From: Alphaproteobacteria bacterium
Lineage (GTDB): Bacteria; Pseudomonadota; Alphaproteobacteria; Micropepsales; Micropepsaceae
Assembly: GCA_016125165.1 (NCBI GenBank)
Contig: WGMH01000003.1
Coordinates: 434,001-498,000 of the forward strand
Direction: 5' to 3'
Length of the DNA stretch: 64,000 nucleotides
Of this stretch, positions 29,374 to 39,819 are shown one piece after another. The translations under genes were made by a program, and so were the position numbers. The first letter of the stretch is position 1; each line of letters begins with the position of its first letter. Below the pieces are notes generated by a model. It had not been told where the DNA came from. It worked only from the letters and a program-made list of their open reading frames with translations, and did no database searches.

Positions 29374-30093
29374 CTACCGCAGACCCAATCGGCCCTGCGC
29401 GCGGTGGTAGGCGAGATAGACACCAAGCAGGACCACGCCGAGCGCGTACCAGGTGATGGCATATTGCAGGTGATCGTTGCGGAAGGTCACCACCGTCTGC
29501 CCGCCCCTGGGCCAGCCGCCGGGATTGGCGGCGGCATCGGCCTCGATGATCACCGGCGCTGTGAGATTGATGCCCGCAGCCCGCGCCATGCCTTCGACAT
29601 CGCGGTCATACCAGACCCGATTTGGGCGATCTGGTGCGGGGGTGAACATGCCGGGTGGGTCCGGCACCCGCCAGACTCCGACGATATTCTGCTCGCCTTC
29701 CACCTGACCTGCCGCGCGCGCCGCCGGATCTTTCAGCGTGAGTGGAACCATGCCGCGATCAACCATCAGCACGCCGCCGCCAACGAGCAGAAACGGCGTG
29801 ATGACGTGATAGACCGGCTTGCCGCCCTCGCCCGTCGTGAAGACGAACGCCTCATGCGCGTGATCGAAGCGGCCACGGAGCACGACGTGACGGTATTGGG
29901 CTTCGTGCAGGCCCAGCCTTTCGGCTTCGGCAAGACCGATGGGCGCGGCCTTCATGTTGGTACCGGCCTGCGCGATCAGGCCTTCCTTCCAGTGCAAGCG
30001 CTCGATCTGCCATGTACCGAGCGCCATCATCGCCGCAAAAGCGAAGAGGAAAGCGATGGTGAGATTGCGGAGGGGGCGAAAGCGGACGCCCAT
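29374..30093 (-). CDS. SURF1 family cytochrome c oxidase assembly protein
   Basis: A 239-residue protein with the SURF1 topology: one membrane helix near residues 11-29 and one near 215-232, with a large periplasmic domain between. The GTWQIERLHWK motif after the first helix and QYAITWYALGVVLLGVY in the last are typical. It assists heme insertion into subunit I of aa3-type oxidases and closes the ctaC-ctaD-ctaB-coxF-ctaE-DUF983 cluster, four bases after DUF983. Confidence 0.92.
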   Translation of the reverse strand: MGVRFRPLRNLTIAFLFAFAAMMALGTWQIERLHWKEGLIAQAGTNMKAAPIGLAEAERLGLHEAQYRHVVLRGRFDHAHEAFVFTTGEGGKPVYHVITPFLLVGGGVLMVDRGMVPLTLKDPAARAAGQVEGEQNIVGVWRVPDPPGMFTPAPDRPNRVWYDRDVEGMARAAGINLTAPVIIEADAAANPGGWPRGGQTVVTFRNDHLQYAITWYALGVVLLGVYLAYHRAQGRLGLR

Positions 30094-30097
30094 GCGA

Positions 30098-30463
30098 TCA
30101 CTCCTCCAGCCGGCCCTCGCGTGCCTGGTTCTTGTATTGCAGCACGAGCAGAAGCCCCTTCAGGAAACGCAGCACCGAAAACGTAAGAATGACGATCAGT
30201 GGCAGCCAGATGGCCGCATGCACCCAATAGGGCGGGCTATATGCCACTTCGACATAAAGCGCGCTGCCGGCCACCAGAAAACCGATGATCAGAATGCCGA
30301 ACACGGCCGGACCATCGCCCGGATCGAACATCGCATAATCGAGATGGCAGACACGGCAGGCTTTGGCGACCGTAAGGTAGCCGTCAAACAGGCTCCCCTG
30401 CCCGCAGCGTGGACAACGTCCCAGAATGGCCGCAGGCAGAGTTGCCGGAGATGCGTGATCCAT
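30098..30463 (-). CDS. DUF983 domain-containing membrane protein
   Basis: A 121-residue protein with an N-terminal zinc-ribbon-like segment (RCPRCGQGSLF then CRVCHLDYAMFDPGDG) and two membrane helices. The family is nearly always next to ctaE and SURF1 in alphaproteobacteria and is thought to take part in oxidase assembly, without direct proof. The ATG at 30463 is two bases from the ctaE stop. Confidence 0.9.
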   Translation of the reverse strand: MDHASPATLPAAILGRCPRCGQGSLFDGYLTVAKACRVCHLDYAMFDPGDGPAVFGILIIGFLVAGSALYVEVAYSPPYWVHAAIWLPLIVILTFSVLRFLKGLLLVLQYKNQAREGRLEE

Positions 30464-30465
30464 GA

Positions 30466-31374
30466 TCAGCCGGCGGTAGGCCCGGCTCCCCACACATAGA
30501 TGCAGGCGAACAGGAACAGCCACACGACGTCAACGAAGTGCCAGTACCAGGCCGCCGCCTCAAAGCCGAAGTGACGATCCGGCGTGAAGTCGCCGCGGAT
30601 GGCGCGGAACAGGCACACGATCAGGAAGATCGTGCCGATGATGACGTGCAGACCGTGGAAGCCCGTGGCCATGAAAAAGGTGGAGCCATAGATGGCGCCC
30701 ATGTTGCCAACGCCCGCCGCCAGATCCACATGCGACGGCGTGGTGAAGGGAAGCTTCTCAAGACCATTGAAGCCGAAGGTGAACGGCGCATGGGCATATT
30801 CGAAGGCCTGGATGCCGCTGAACGAAAGGCCGAGCAGCACCGTGAGCAGAAGACCCTGAACCGCGCCCTTGCGGTCACCATGCTGGATGGCGTGGTGCGC
30901 CCAGGTGACCGTGGTGCCGGAGCACAGCAGGATCAGCGTGTTGAGCAGCGGCAGGTGCCACGGATCGAGTGTGATGATGCCTTCCGGCGGCCACGCGGAA
31001 ACGCCGACATCAGCGTGGAAAATGGCGGTGTTGAAATAGGCCCAGAACCACGCCACGAAGAACATCACTTCCGAGGCGATGAAGAGCAGCATGCCGTAAC
31101 GCAGGCCGAGCTTCACGATCGGGCGGTGATCATGGCGCACAACGGACTCGTTGATGACGTCACGCCACCAGCCGGCCATCGTGTAAAGCACGAGGGCAAG
31201 ACCGATCAGGAATATCCATGGATGCCCTGCGACCGGAAGGCCGAAGAAATCGTAGCTCGAGTTCATCCAGAACACAGCGCCAACCATCATGACGAACGCG
31301 CCGACCGAACCGACAAACGGCCACGGGCTCGGATCGACCAGATGATAGTCGTGCCTGACTTCTGCGTGCGACAT
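30466..31374 (-). CDS. ctaE: Cytochrome c oxidase subunit III
   Basis: A 302-residue protein with seven membrane helices and the features of subunit III ([11 protein letters not shown] at the N-terminus, [28 protein letters not shown] at the C-terminus). It stabilises the aa3 core and its proton uptake. The ATG at 31374 has GAGG close upstream; a TTG at 31383 with GGAGAGG upstream is an alternative. Confidence 0.96.
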   Translation of the reverse strand: MSHAEVRHDYHLVDPSPWPFVGSVGAFVMMVGAVFWMNSSYDFFGLPVAGHPWIFLIGLALVLYTMAGWWRDVINESVVRHDHRPIVKLGLRYGMLLFIASEVMFFVAWFWAYFNTAIFHADVGVSAWPPEGIITLDPWHLPLLNTLILLCSGTTVTWAHHAIQHGDRKGAVQGLLLTVLLGLSFSGIQAFEYAHAPFTFGFNGLEKLPFTTPSHVDLAAGVGNMGAIYGSTFFMATGFHGLHVIIGTIFLIVCLFRAIRGDFTPDRHFGFEAAAWYWHFVDVVWLFLFACIYVWGAGPTAG

Positions 31375-31395
31375 GTCCCTCAACCCTCTCCTGGT

Positions 31396-31542
31396 CTAAC
31401 CGCCGAAGCGAATGGCTAGCTTCACAACGGTCATCACGAAAAACAAAACGACGATACCGCCGAGCACAAGGCCCAGCACGATGTTGCGTTTGCGGCGTTC
31501 ACGCAGTGCCTGCTGTTTGTGATCGTCCGCATCATCGGCCAT
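31396..31542 (-). CDS. Small CoxF-like membrane protein of the oxidase cluster
   Basis: A 48-residue protein: an acidic/charged N-terminus (MADDADDHKQQ, then basic RERRKR) and a single membrane helix (about residues 20-42), ending AIRFGG before the TAG. It starts at 31542, one base after the ctaB stop, and ends 21 bases before ctaE. A short single-helix protein (CoxF) at exactly this place is conserved in alphaproteobacterial oxidase operons. It is below common ORF length cut-offs. Role in oxidase assembly is inferred from position. Confidence 0.75.
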   Translation of the reverse strand: MADDADDHKQQALRERRKRNIVLGLVLGGIVVLFFVMTVVKLAIRFGG

Positions 31543-31543
31543 C

Positions 31544-32470
31544 TCACAGCCACGTCCCGAACGGAGCGATGCCGATGAGCCGCTCCACGATCAGGGCCGC
31601 GAACAAGGCAAACAGATACATCAGCGAAACCGCGAACAGCTTGCGCGCCGCCGTCTCCTTCACTTCATCGGTTTCGCGCAGCACGCGAACTGATTCAAAC
31701 ACCATCCAGCCGCCGAAAAAGGCCGCGCACGCCGCATAGAGCGGACCTGCGAACCCGAGCACGGCGGGCAAAAGGCCGACCGGCGCGAGAAGCAACGAAT
31801 AAACGAAAATCTGGCGGCGTGTGGATTGCTTGCCCCGCACCACCGGCATCATGGGCACGCCCGCGCGCGCATAGTCGCCATTACGAAAGAGCGCGAGCGC
31901 CCAGAAATGCGGCGGCGTCCAAAGGAATGTTATGAGCACGAGAACGAGCGGTGCGAGCGTAAGATCGCCCGTGACCGCGGCCCAGCCAATGGCTGGCGGC
32001 ATGGCGCCGGACAACCCGCCAATGACGATGTTCTGCGGCGTCGAGCGCTTCAGCCATAGCGTGTAGACGACGACGTAGAAGAAGATCGTGAACGCCAGCA
32101 ACGCTGCCGCCAGCAGGTTCACGAAGAGACCCATCACGGTGACCGACGCGGCAGACAGCGTCCAGCCATAGGCAAGCGCTTCCTCGCGCGCGACGCGTCC
32201 AAGCGGGATCGGCCGATTTGCCGTGCGCGCCATCAACTGATCGATGTCGCTGTCATAGGCCATGTTGAGCGCGCCGGAAGCGCCCGCCCCCACCGCGATG
32301 CAGAGCAGCGCGGTGAAAGCGAGCGCCGGATGCAATGCTCCCGGCGCGGCCACGATTCCGGCAAGGCCCGTGAACACCACGAGCGACATGACGCGCGGTT
32401 TGAGCAGCGCAAACCAGTCGCCGACTGTGGCGACGCGGTAGGCGCTGGCGTATGTCGCAGCGGTGTTCAT
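31544..32470 (-). CDS. ctaB: Protoheme IX farnesyltransferase (heme o synthase)
   Basis: A 308-residue UbiA-superfamily membrane enzyme with eight to nine helices. The prenyl-diphosphate-binding motif [21 protein letters not shown] is intact and the second Asp-containing loop [12 protein letters not shown] is typical of CtaB/CyoE. It farnesylates protoheme to heme o, the precursor of heme a in the oxidase encoded alongside. It lies six bases after ctaD. Confidence 0.95.
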   Translation of the reverse strand: MNTAATYASAYRVATVGDWFALLKPRVMSLVVFTGLAGIVAAPGALHPALAFTALLCIAVGAGASGALNMAYDSDIDQLMARTANRPIPLGRVAREEALAYGWTLSAASVTVMGLFVNLLAAALLAFTIFFYVVVYTLWLKRSTPQNIVIGGLSGAMPPAIGWAAVTGDLTLAPLVLVLITFLWTPPHFWALALFRNGDYARAGVPMMPVVRGKQSTRRQIFVYSLLLAPVGLLPAVLGFAGPLYAACAAFFGGWMVFESVRVLRETDEVKETAARKLFAVSLMYLFALFAALIVERLIGIAPFGTWL

Positions 32471-32476
32471 AAGCCC

Positions 32477-34108
<1,632 letters not shown>

Positions 34109-34122
34109 TTACAGGCTACTTG

Positions 34123-34968
34123 TTACTTCGAAAGCGCGGCGAGCCGCGTGTCGCCGGTATTGGACGCGAACTTCTTCTTCGCCTCCTCCAGCCACTTCTT
34201 GTATTCGGCCTCGGAGACCACATGCACCTCGATGGGCATGAAGGCATGGCGCGCGCCGCACAGTTCGGAACATTCGCCGTAGTAGACGCCTTCCTTGGTG
34301 GCACGGAACCATGTGTGATTGATGCGACCGGGGACCGCGTCCATCTTCACGCCGAACGCCGGAACCGCCCAGGAATGGATGACATCGGCGCCCGCAGTCT
34401 CGATGATAACGTTCTTGTTCACTGGGACATAGATCGGATTATCGACGCCCAGAAGGCGCGGCTTGCCCGCCTTGTCTGCGTCTGCATCCGACAGACCCAG
34501 TGAATCGAACTGCATGTTGCCCGCGTCCGGATATTCGTAGGTCCAGAACCACTGCTTGCCGATGGCCTTAACGGTCACGTCAGCCTTCGGCAGTTCCATT
34601 TCGAAATACAGCAGACGGAAGGACGGGATTGCGATCACCACGAGGATGATGACGGGAATGATCGTCCAGGCGAATTCCAGGATCGTGTTGTGGCTCGTCT
34701 TGCTGGGAACCGGATTGGAACGCTGATTGTAGCGAACCATGATCCAGATCAGCAGCGCCAACACGAACAGCGAAATCGCCGTGATGATCCAAAGCAGAAG
34801 GGTGTGGAACTCTTCAATCTTCTCCATCACCGGCGTCGCGGCGGGCTGAAGATTGATTTGCCATGGCAGGGGCTGCGCCGCATGAGCGGCCCCAGCCAAT
34901 ACCATCATCGCGGCCACGCACCCGAGAAGAAGGGCACCAAGGCGCGCGCCGTTATTTTTCAAAAGCAT
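34123..34968 (-). CDS. ctaC: Cytochrome c oxidase subunit II
   Basis: A 281-residue protein with a signal peptide (ending near AAHAAQP), two membrane helices and a periplasmic cupredoxin domain. The CuA site is in CSELCGARHAFMPIEV, and the aromatic WFWTYEYPD patch for cytochrome c electron entry is present. The ATG at 34968 has GAGG seven bases upstream; an upstream start at 35001 would add 11 residues. It is the first gene of the minus-strand oxidase operon. Confidence 0.96.
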   Translation of the reverse strand: MLLKNNGARLGALLLGCVAAMMVLAGAAHAAQPLPWQINLQPAATPVMEKIEEFHTLLLWIITAISLFVLALLIWIMVRYNQRSNPVPSKTSHNTILEFAWTIIPVIILVVIAIPSFRLLYFEMELPKADVTVKAIGKQWFWTYEYPDAGNMQFDSLGLSDADADKAGKPRLLGVDNPIYVPVNKNVIIETAGADVIHSWAVPAFGVKMDAVPGRINHTWFRATKEGVYYGECSELCGARHAFMPIEVHVVSEAEYKKWLEEAKKKFASNTGDTRLAALSK

Positions 34969-35003
34969 CCGGCGACCTCGCAAAGGTGGCGCGGACGCCA
35001 ATG

Positions 35004-35045
35004 GCCCCCGCCCCGAACGACTCCGGTAGCGGAGTCTGCCGGGGG
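35004..35045. other. Strong stem-loop between divergent ctaC and tldD
   Basis: A perfect 7-bp stem (GACTCCG 35019-35025, CGGAGTC 35030-35036, loop GTAG) sits within an outer CCCCC/GGGGG pairing (35004-35008 with 35041-35045). It lies 36 bases upstream of the ctaC ATG, between divergent genes, so it cannot be a simple terminator. It may be part of the ctaC leader. No T-tract is present. Confidence 0.4.
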
Positions 35046-35176
35046 ATTTACGGCTCGCAACCCTATGAAGTCATTGCGACCTTATGCCACGCGGATGCTC
35101 GTAATCGCGTTTTGCGTGACCATATGTCACGAAGGCGGCAATATGCCCGACCATTCCGGTCAACAAGGAGCGTCCC

Positions 35177-36607
35177 ATGGCGTCTGGCAGCGATCTGTTC
35201 TTCAGCGAAACAGGGCTCGACCGCAGCCGGGTGCAGGGCATCGTGGATGAGGCCCTGACCGGCGCAGACGATGGTGAGCTGTATCTCGAATATGTGCAGA
35301 GCGAGACGTTCGCATTCGACGACGGACGGCTGAAGGCGGCGACCTTCGACACCAGTCAGGGTTTCGGACTGCGCGCAGTCTCGGGCGAAGCCACGGGCTA
35401 TGCCCATGCATCGGAACTGTCCGAAGAGGCGATCAAGCGCGCAGCCTCGACGGTGCGCGCTGTAACAAGCGGGCACACTGGCAACATCGCCATCTCTCCT
35501 GCCCGCACCAACACAAAGCTCTATACCGACATCGATCCTCTGCAATCGGCCAATTTCGAAGCAAAAGTGAAATTGCTGGCCGACATCAACGAATACGCTC
35601 GAAAGAAGGACAGTCGCGTAAGGCAGGTTTCCTGTTCGCTGTCGGGCGAATGGCAGACAGTGGAAATCGTGCGGCCCGGTGGCGAGGTGTATCGCGATAT
35701 CCGCCCGCTGGTGCGGATCAATGTGTCCGTCGTGGTGGAAGAAAACGGGCGCCAGGAAGCCGGCAGCTATGGCGGCGGTGGGCGGGCAAGCTACGAAAGC
35801 TATATCACGAACGATTACTGGCATGCCGCTGTTGACGAGGCTCTGCGCATGGCGTTGGTCAATCTCTCCTCCGTTCCTGCTCCGGCCGGCGTGATGCCGG
35901 TCGTGCTGGGACCGGGGTGGCCCGGCGTTCTACTGCATGAAGCGGTGGGCCATGGCCTTGAAGGCGATTTCAATCGCAAGAAGACCAGCGCCTTTGCCGG
36001 GCTGCTCGGTCAGCGCGTGGCCGCGTCCGGCGTTACGGTGGTGGACGACGGCACACTGACCGACCGCCGCGGCTCTCTGACCATCGACGATGAAGGCACA
36101 CCAACGTCGCGCACGGTTCTGATCGAAGACGGCATCCTCAAAGGCTTCATGCAGGACCGTCAAAACGCGCGGCTGATGGGCGTGAAACCTACCGGCAACG
36201 GACGACGTCAATCCTATGCGCATTCGGTGATGCCGCGCATGACCAACACCTACATGCTCGGCGGCGACCGCGATCCGGCGGAAATCATCGCGAGCGTGGA
36301 CAAGGGAATCTACGCGACCAATTTCGGCGGCGGCCAGGTGGACATCACCAACGGCAAGTTCGTGTTCTCCTGCACGGAGGCCTATCTGATCGAGAACGGC
36401 AAAGTCGGCCCCGCCATCAAGGGCGCGACGCTCATTGGAGATGGCGCCACCGCGATGACGCAAATCTCCATGATCGGGAACGACATGAAGCTGGACACGG
36501 GTGTCGGCGTGTGCGGGAAGAACGGCCAATCCGTGCCGGTGGGCGTGGGCCAGCCGACGCTCCGCATCGACGGATTGACGGTTGGCGGAACGGCAAAGGC
36601 GGCGTGA
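35177..36607 (+). CDS. tldD: Metalloprotease TldD
   Basis: A 476-residue protein with the zinc site HEAVGH inside LLHEAVGHGLEGDFN. TldD works as a heterodimer with TldE/PmbA, which is in this window at 59.9 kb, to cleave unfolded peptides (microcin B17 maturation, CcdA degradation in E. coli). AAGGAG is at optimal distance before the ATG at 35177. It is not coupled to its neighbours. Confidence 0.96.
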   Translation: MASGSDLFFSETGLDRSRVQGIVDEALTGADDGELYLEYVQSETFAFDDGRLKAATFDTSQGFGLRAVSGEATGYAHASELSEEAIKRAASTVRAVTSGHTGNIAISPARTNTKLYTDIDPLQSANFEAKVKLLADINEYARKKDSRVRQVSCSLSGEWQTVEIVRPGGEVYRDIRPLVRINVSVVVEENGRQEAGSYGGGGRASYESYITNDYWHAAVDEALRMALVNLSSVPAPAGVMPVVLGPGWPGVLLHEAVGHGLEGDFNRKKTSAFAGLLGQRVAASGVTVVDDGTLTDRRGSLTIDDEGTPTSRTVLIEDGILKGFMQDRQNARLMGVKPTGNGRRQSYAHSVMPRMTNTYMLGGDRDPAEIIASVDKGIYATNFGGGQVDITNGKFVFSCTEAYLIENGKVGPAIKGATLIGDGATAMTQISMIGNDMKLDTGVGVCGKNGQSVPVGVGQPTLRIDGLTVGGTAKAA

Positions 36608-36707
36608 TCGTTCTGCGTTTGCCAGAACGTGGTGTGCAATCCTGATCTTGCGCAAAGATGCGGACGGGAAATCCGCTTAGAAGAATTCCTGATCCGCGGG
36701 GTGGGCC

Positions 36708-37937
36708 ATGCGCATTTCGTTCGTTTTGCCTTTGCTCGTGCTGCTGCTCAGTTGCGGCAGCGCCGCAGCGCAGGACGATGAAGCGCCGTCTGAAACCATT
36801 GGCCGGTGGCTCGGCGGCACCAATGAAGCCGTTCAGGCCTTTGGAAAGAGCCAGAATCTCCTCGTGCCCCTTACTGCAAAGAGCTTTGTTGGGTCCGGAC
36901 CTGGCAGCACAAAGAGAGCCTTGGCAAAAAGCTGGAACGCGATAGGTCAGGGGTTGCGCGGAACGGCCGATGCGACAAAGAACTCACTGCCCTACAGCGT
37001 CGCTCCAGCCGTCTTCAACATATCCGATTTCGCGACATCGGTGGTCGCCCCTGCAATAGAAGGCGACGGAAAGGGCGCCGTAAGCGGCGCGGTGAACGTT
37101 GGTGTTTCAAGTATCGTCGCCACGCAAGGTGCGACAGCCGGTGCGCAGCTTTTTGGCGCGATTGGCGGCACCGTCGGTTCCTTCATCCCCGTAGTCGGTA
37201 CGGCGGCCGGAGCAATGGTTGGCGGTGCCATAGGCACGGTGGCCGGAGGTTTCATCGCCTCGATCGCCTATGATCGCTATGGCAAGAGCATTGTGGGCAA
37301 AATCATCGAGGGTGGATTATCGGCGGTGTTCGACCCCGATCCGATGCTGCAAGCCATCGCCGCGCGGGAAGATTTTCTGCGCAAGCAGGCCGCGCCCGAA
37401 CTGCAGGCCAACTGGGACTACAACATCAGTGTCGGTCAAAGCTACGGTCAGGAAGAAGAACAATTGTTCAAGCCGCTGACCGGCGTTTATACGCCCAAGA
37501 TCGCACCGGCGCCCGGAGATTTGGCCGTCGACTGGAATAGCGTGAAACTGATCGAGCTGGTGTTCTGGACCGATCCGAATTTCAAGGTGCATCTGCAGTG
37601 TGACGTTGCCCCCGGCGTGCTGAATTGTACAGGACACGAGAGATATCCCGGCGCGCGCGAGGAGCTTTCGCTGACTGGAACGATTTCCGGCAACGCAATC
37701 GCATTCAAAGAACATATCACGCTGGTGTATGCGAGCGGCGAATGTGACTCGAGTTACGATATCCATACGAACTCACAGCACACGCTGCTTCCCGGCGGGC
37801 AAGAGAAATTTCATATGCTCGGCGGAACGGGCCGATGGCTCTACTTCAGGGGAAAATGTGGGCGCACGGATCTCATTCCCGTCGAAACCAAAATACCGCA
37901 GATAGATGGGGTCGGCACATGGCGGGTGATCAAATGA
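36708..37937 (+). CDS. Exported protein of unknown function with glycine-zipper region
   Basis: A 409-residue protein not assignable to a known family. It starts with a signal peptide that contains a possible lipobox (LLSC, Cys16) or a type I site after Ala-Ala-Ala. Residues about 120-185 are a glycine/alanine-rich hydrophobic stretch with GxxxG spacing (glycine-zipper-like, two hairpin-like halves), compatible with membrane association or pore formation. The C-terminal half (about 240-409) looks beta-rich with several Cys. The stop overlaps the next gene by four bases (ATGA), so the two are probably made together. Function unknown. Confidence 0.7.
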   Translation: MRISFVLPLLVLLLSCGSAAAQDDEAPSETIGRWLGGTNEAVQAFGKSQNLLVPLTAKSFVGSGPGSTKRALAKSWNAIGQGLRGTADATKNSLPYSVAPAVFNISDFATSVVAPAIEGDGKGAVSGAVNVGVSSIVATQGATAGAQLFGAIGGTVGSFIPVVGTAAGAMVGGAIGTVAGGFIASIAYDRYGKSIVGKIIEGGLSAVFDPDPMLQAIAAREDFLRKQAAPELQANWDYNISVGQSYGQEEEQLFKPLTGVYTPKIAPAPGDLAVDWNSVKLIELVFWTDPNFKVHLQCDVAPGVLNCTGHERYPGAREELSLTGTISGNAIAFKEHITLVYASGECDSSYDIHTNSQHTLLPGGQEKFHMLGGTGRWLYFRGKCGRTDLIPVETKIPQIDGVGTWRVIK

Positions 37938-38989
37938 CGATGATGCGCAGGCCAAGACTTCCGACCGTGGGGTTATGGTCGGCCATGCAAGTCGCCCTGC
38001 TCGCAACCGGCGTCTCGCCGCCAGCAAGCGCCAGTCCGGAACACCCTTCGCTCACAGAGGTCAGCGCCGTTGTCGAAGCCCTGCGATTTCGCGGAACGAT
38101 GCTGACCGATCCAGTCCGGGCGATCACCACGTACTCTACCGGCTATGGCCGCCAATCGCTCGATATGCTTGACGGTCAAATGAAGGCGGCTGGCATCACA
38201 GGCGTTGCCGGTTGGCGGTTTTTTTTGGGCACGTCCGTGTTCACCGCAATCGGAATTGCGGAGAAAAAGACTCTCTTCGTCTTCTACAATCCCTGGATCG
38301 ACAGCGCGCTCTTCACTGTCTGGCAGCAGGTGGGCAAGCGCAGGCACGTCGTCGATGCTGCATGGGTGCCCGGCGATCTCATCCGCAAATCTCATGCGCA
38401 GATTGACCCAAAGCCGCTTTGGCTGAGGTTCAAATCATACCGGCCGGACGCGCTGGCACACGAGGTCATCACGTCGACGGATGCCATTGAGACACGCTTT
38501 GGCAACCCCAAGAACGTTGCAAACTGGCGTCACACGCTGGGCATTGATGACGCGAAAACATTCAATCGCCTGATTGTTCCCATGCTCGCGCTGACGCTTG
38601 ACGAAACGCTGCTCCGCCTCAAGGCGCTGGCTGTTCCAGCCAGCCACGAGGATGCGAAATTCCCCGCACTGCGCGCGGCGGTTCACGGCTTTGTAGAGGA
38701 TGTGACGAAAAAAGGATTCGCGAGGCCGCTGACGCAGGCAAAAGAAACCACTGCGACCATGAAGGTGGCCCTTTTGCGGTTCAATCCCAGAACCATGTCG
38801 GGCATCGCGCCCGTCGCCTATGTGGCGGGTTCGGCAAACGTTACCGTCTTCTTTGCGTCGACAAAAACCGCCGACTTCTGCATCTCCGTCCGATTCATAG
38901 AGCATGGCGGTACGTACACGCCCGCCCAGATCGAACTCATCCCCTATGCGGCGACTTATCAGGCTGCAAAGGCCCAATTGCACCCCTAG
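37934..38989 (+). CDS. Exported protein of unknown function, coupled to the preceding gene
   Basis: A 351-residue protein with a likely signal peptide (hydrophobic stretch then PPASAS near residue 30). No family is recognised. It contains a compact central region with FVFYNPWIDSALF and VVDAAWVPGDLI and has no enzymatic motif I can identify. The ATG at 37934 overlaps the stop of the glycine-zipper protein as ATGA, so the pair forms an operon; the frame is open further upstream but inside the other gene. Possibly a partner protein in the envelope (inference from the coupling). Confidence 0.65.
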   Translation: MTMMRRPRLPTVGLWSAMQVALLATGVSPPASASPEHPSLTEVSAVVEALRFRGTMLTDPVRAITTYSTGYGRQSLDMLDGQMKAAGITGVAGWRFFLGTSVFTAIGIAEKKTLFVFYNPWIDSALFTVWQQVGKRRHVVDAAWVPGDLIRKSHAQIDPKPLWLRFKSYRPDALAHEVITSTDAIETRFGNPKNVANWRHTLGIDDAKTFNRLIVPMLALTLDETLLRLKALAVPASHEDAKFPALRAAVHGFVEDVTKKGFARPLTQAKETTATMKVALLRFNPRTMSGIAPVAYVAGSANVTVFFASTKTADFCISVRFIEHGGTYTPAQIELIPYAATYQAAKAQLHP

Positions 38990-39150
38990 CTGAGCGCCGT
39001 TTCACAGAAGCCCAAAATTGAGCACTTGATCCTTGACACGGATCAGTTCAAATCCGCGAGGCAGAGACCGGCGGTCTGTGAGCCTTTCAAGCCGGGGAAA
39101 ACCGTACCGAAGGCTCGTGCAAACCGGACGGCGAGCGGCGAAGGAACAGC

Positions 39151-39510
39151 ATGAAGATCTTCAAATTCTGTCATCCCCTCGAATGGGAAGCCGCGCAGGC
39201 GGGCCAGATTTTCTATGGGTCCGAGAAGGACAAGAAAGATGGCTTCCTGCATTTCTCGATCTCTTCGCAAATCGCGGGCACTCTGACCAAGCACTATGCC
39301 AATGCGGGCAACCTGGTGCTGATCGCTGTGGATTCCGAAAAGCTTGGCGATGAATTGAAGTGGGAGCCCTCCCGCGAGGGTGAAGTGTTTCCCCACCTCT
39401 ATGGCCCGCTGCATCTGAACCAGATTGATTGGGCGGTCAGCGTGCCGCGCAAGTCCAATGGCGCCTACGCCCTCCCTCCACAGGCTTTCGTGACCAGCAC
39501 GAACGGCTGA
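39151..39510 (+). CDS. DUF952 domain-containing protein
   Basis: A 119-residue cytosolic protein with the DUF952 pattern: DGFLHFSISSQIAGTL, LVLIAVDSEKLG and FPHLYGPLHLNQI. The family resembles ADP-ribosyltransferase-fold proteins in structure predictions, but no activity is established. AAGGA lies five bases before the ATG. Confidence 0.88.
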   Translation: MKIFKFCHPLEWEAAQAGQIFYGSEKDKKDGFLHFSISSQIAGTLTKHYANAGNLVLIAVDSEKLGDELKWEPSREGEVFPHLYGPLHLNQIDWAVSVPRKSNGAYALPPQAFVTSTNG

Positions 39511-39611
39511 TCGACCATTACGCTTCGCTTCCGTTACCGGTGGCGTGGCCGCTGGTCGGAATGGCGGCATGGGGATATGCTCGCCGCACAAACAGATACG
39601 GGGTGGGAACA

Positions 39612-39797
39612 ATGCGCATTGTTGTGTTGATCATTGGCCTGTTGGCGCTTGCCATGGGTCTGCTGTGGGTTGGCCAGGGCACTGGTTATGTGATGTGGCC
39701 GAAATCGAGCTTTATGCTGACCGACATGAAGTGGGCCTATATTGGCGGCGCAACGGCACTGGCGGGATTGATCGCCATCGTGTGGTCGCGACGCTGA
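39612..39797 (+). CDS. Small two-helix membrane protein
   Basis: A 61-residue protein with two hydrophobic helices (about 3-19 and 42-57) separated by a short hydrophilic loop. It resembles short proteins annotated as hypothetical membrane proteins in alphaproteobacteria. It lies between DUF952 and pirin on the same strand. The Shine-Dalgarno is weak. Frame is open upstream to 39429 but not family-like. Confidence 0.55.
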   Translation: MRIVVLIIGLLALAMGLLWVGQGTGYVMWPKSSFMLTDMKWAYIGGATALAGLIAIVWSRR

Positions 39798-39819
39798 CAT
39801 AACGCATGAAGGAGACGGC

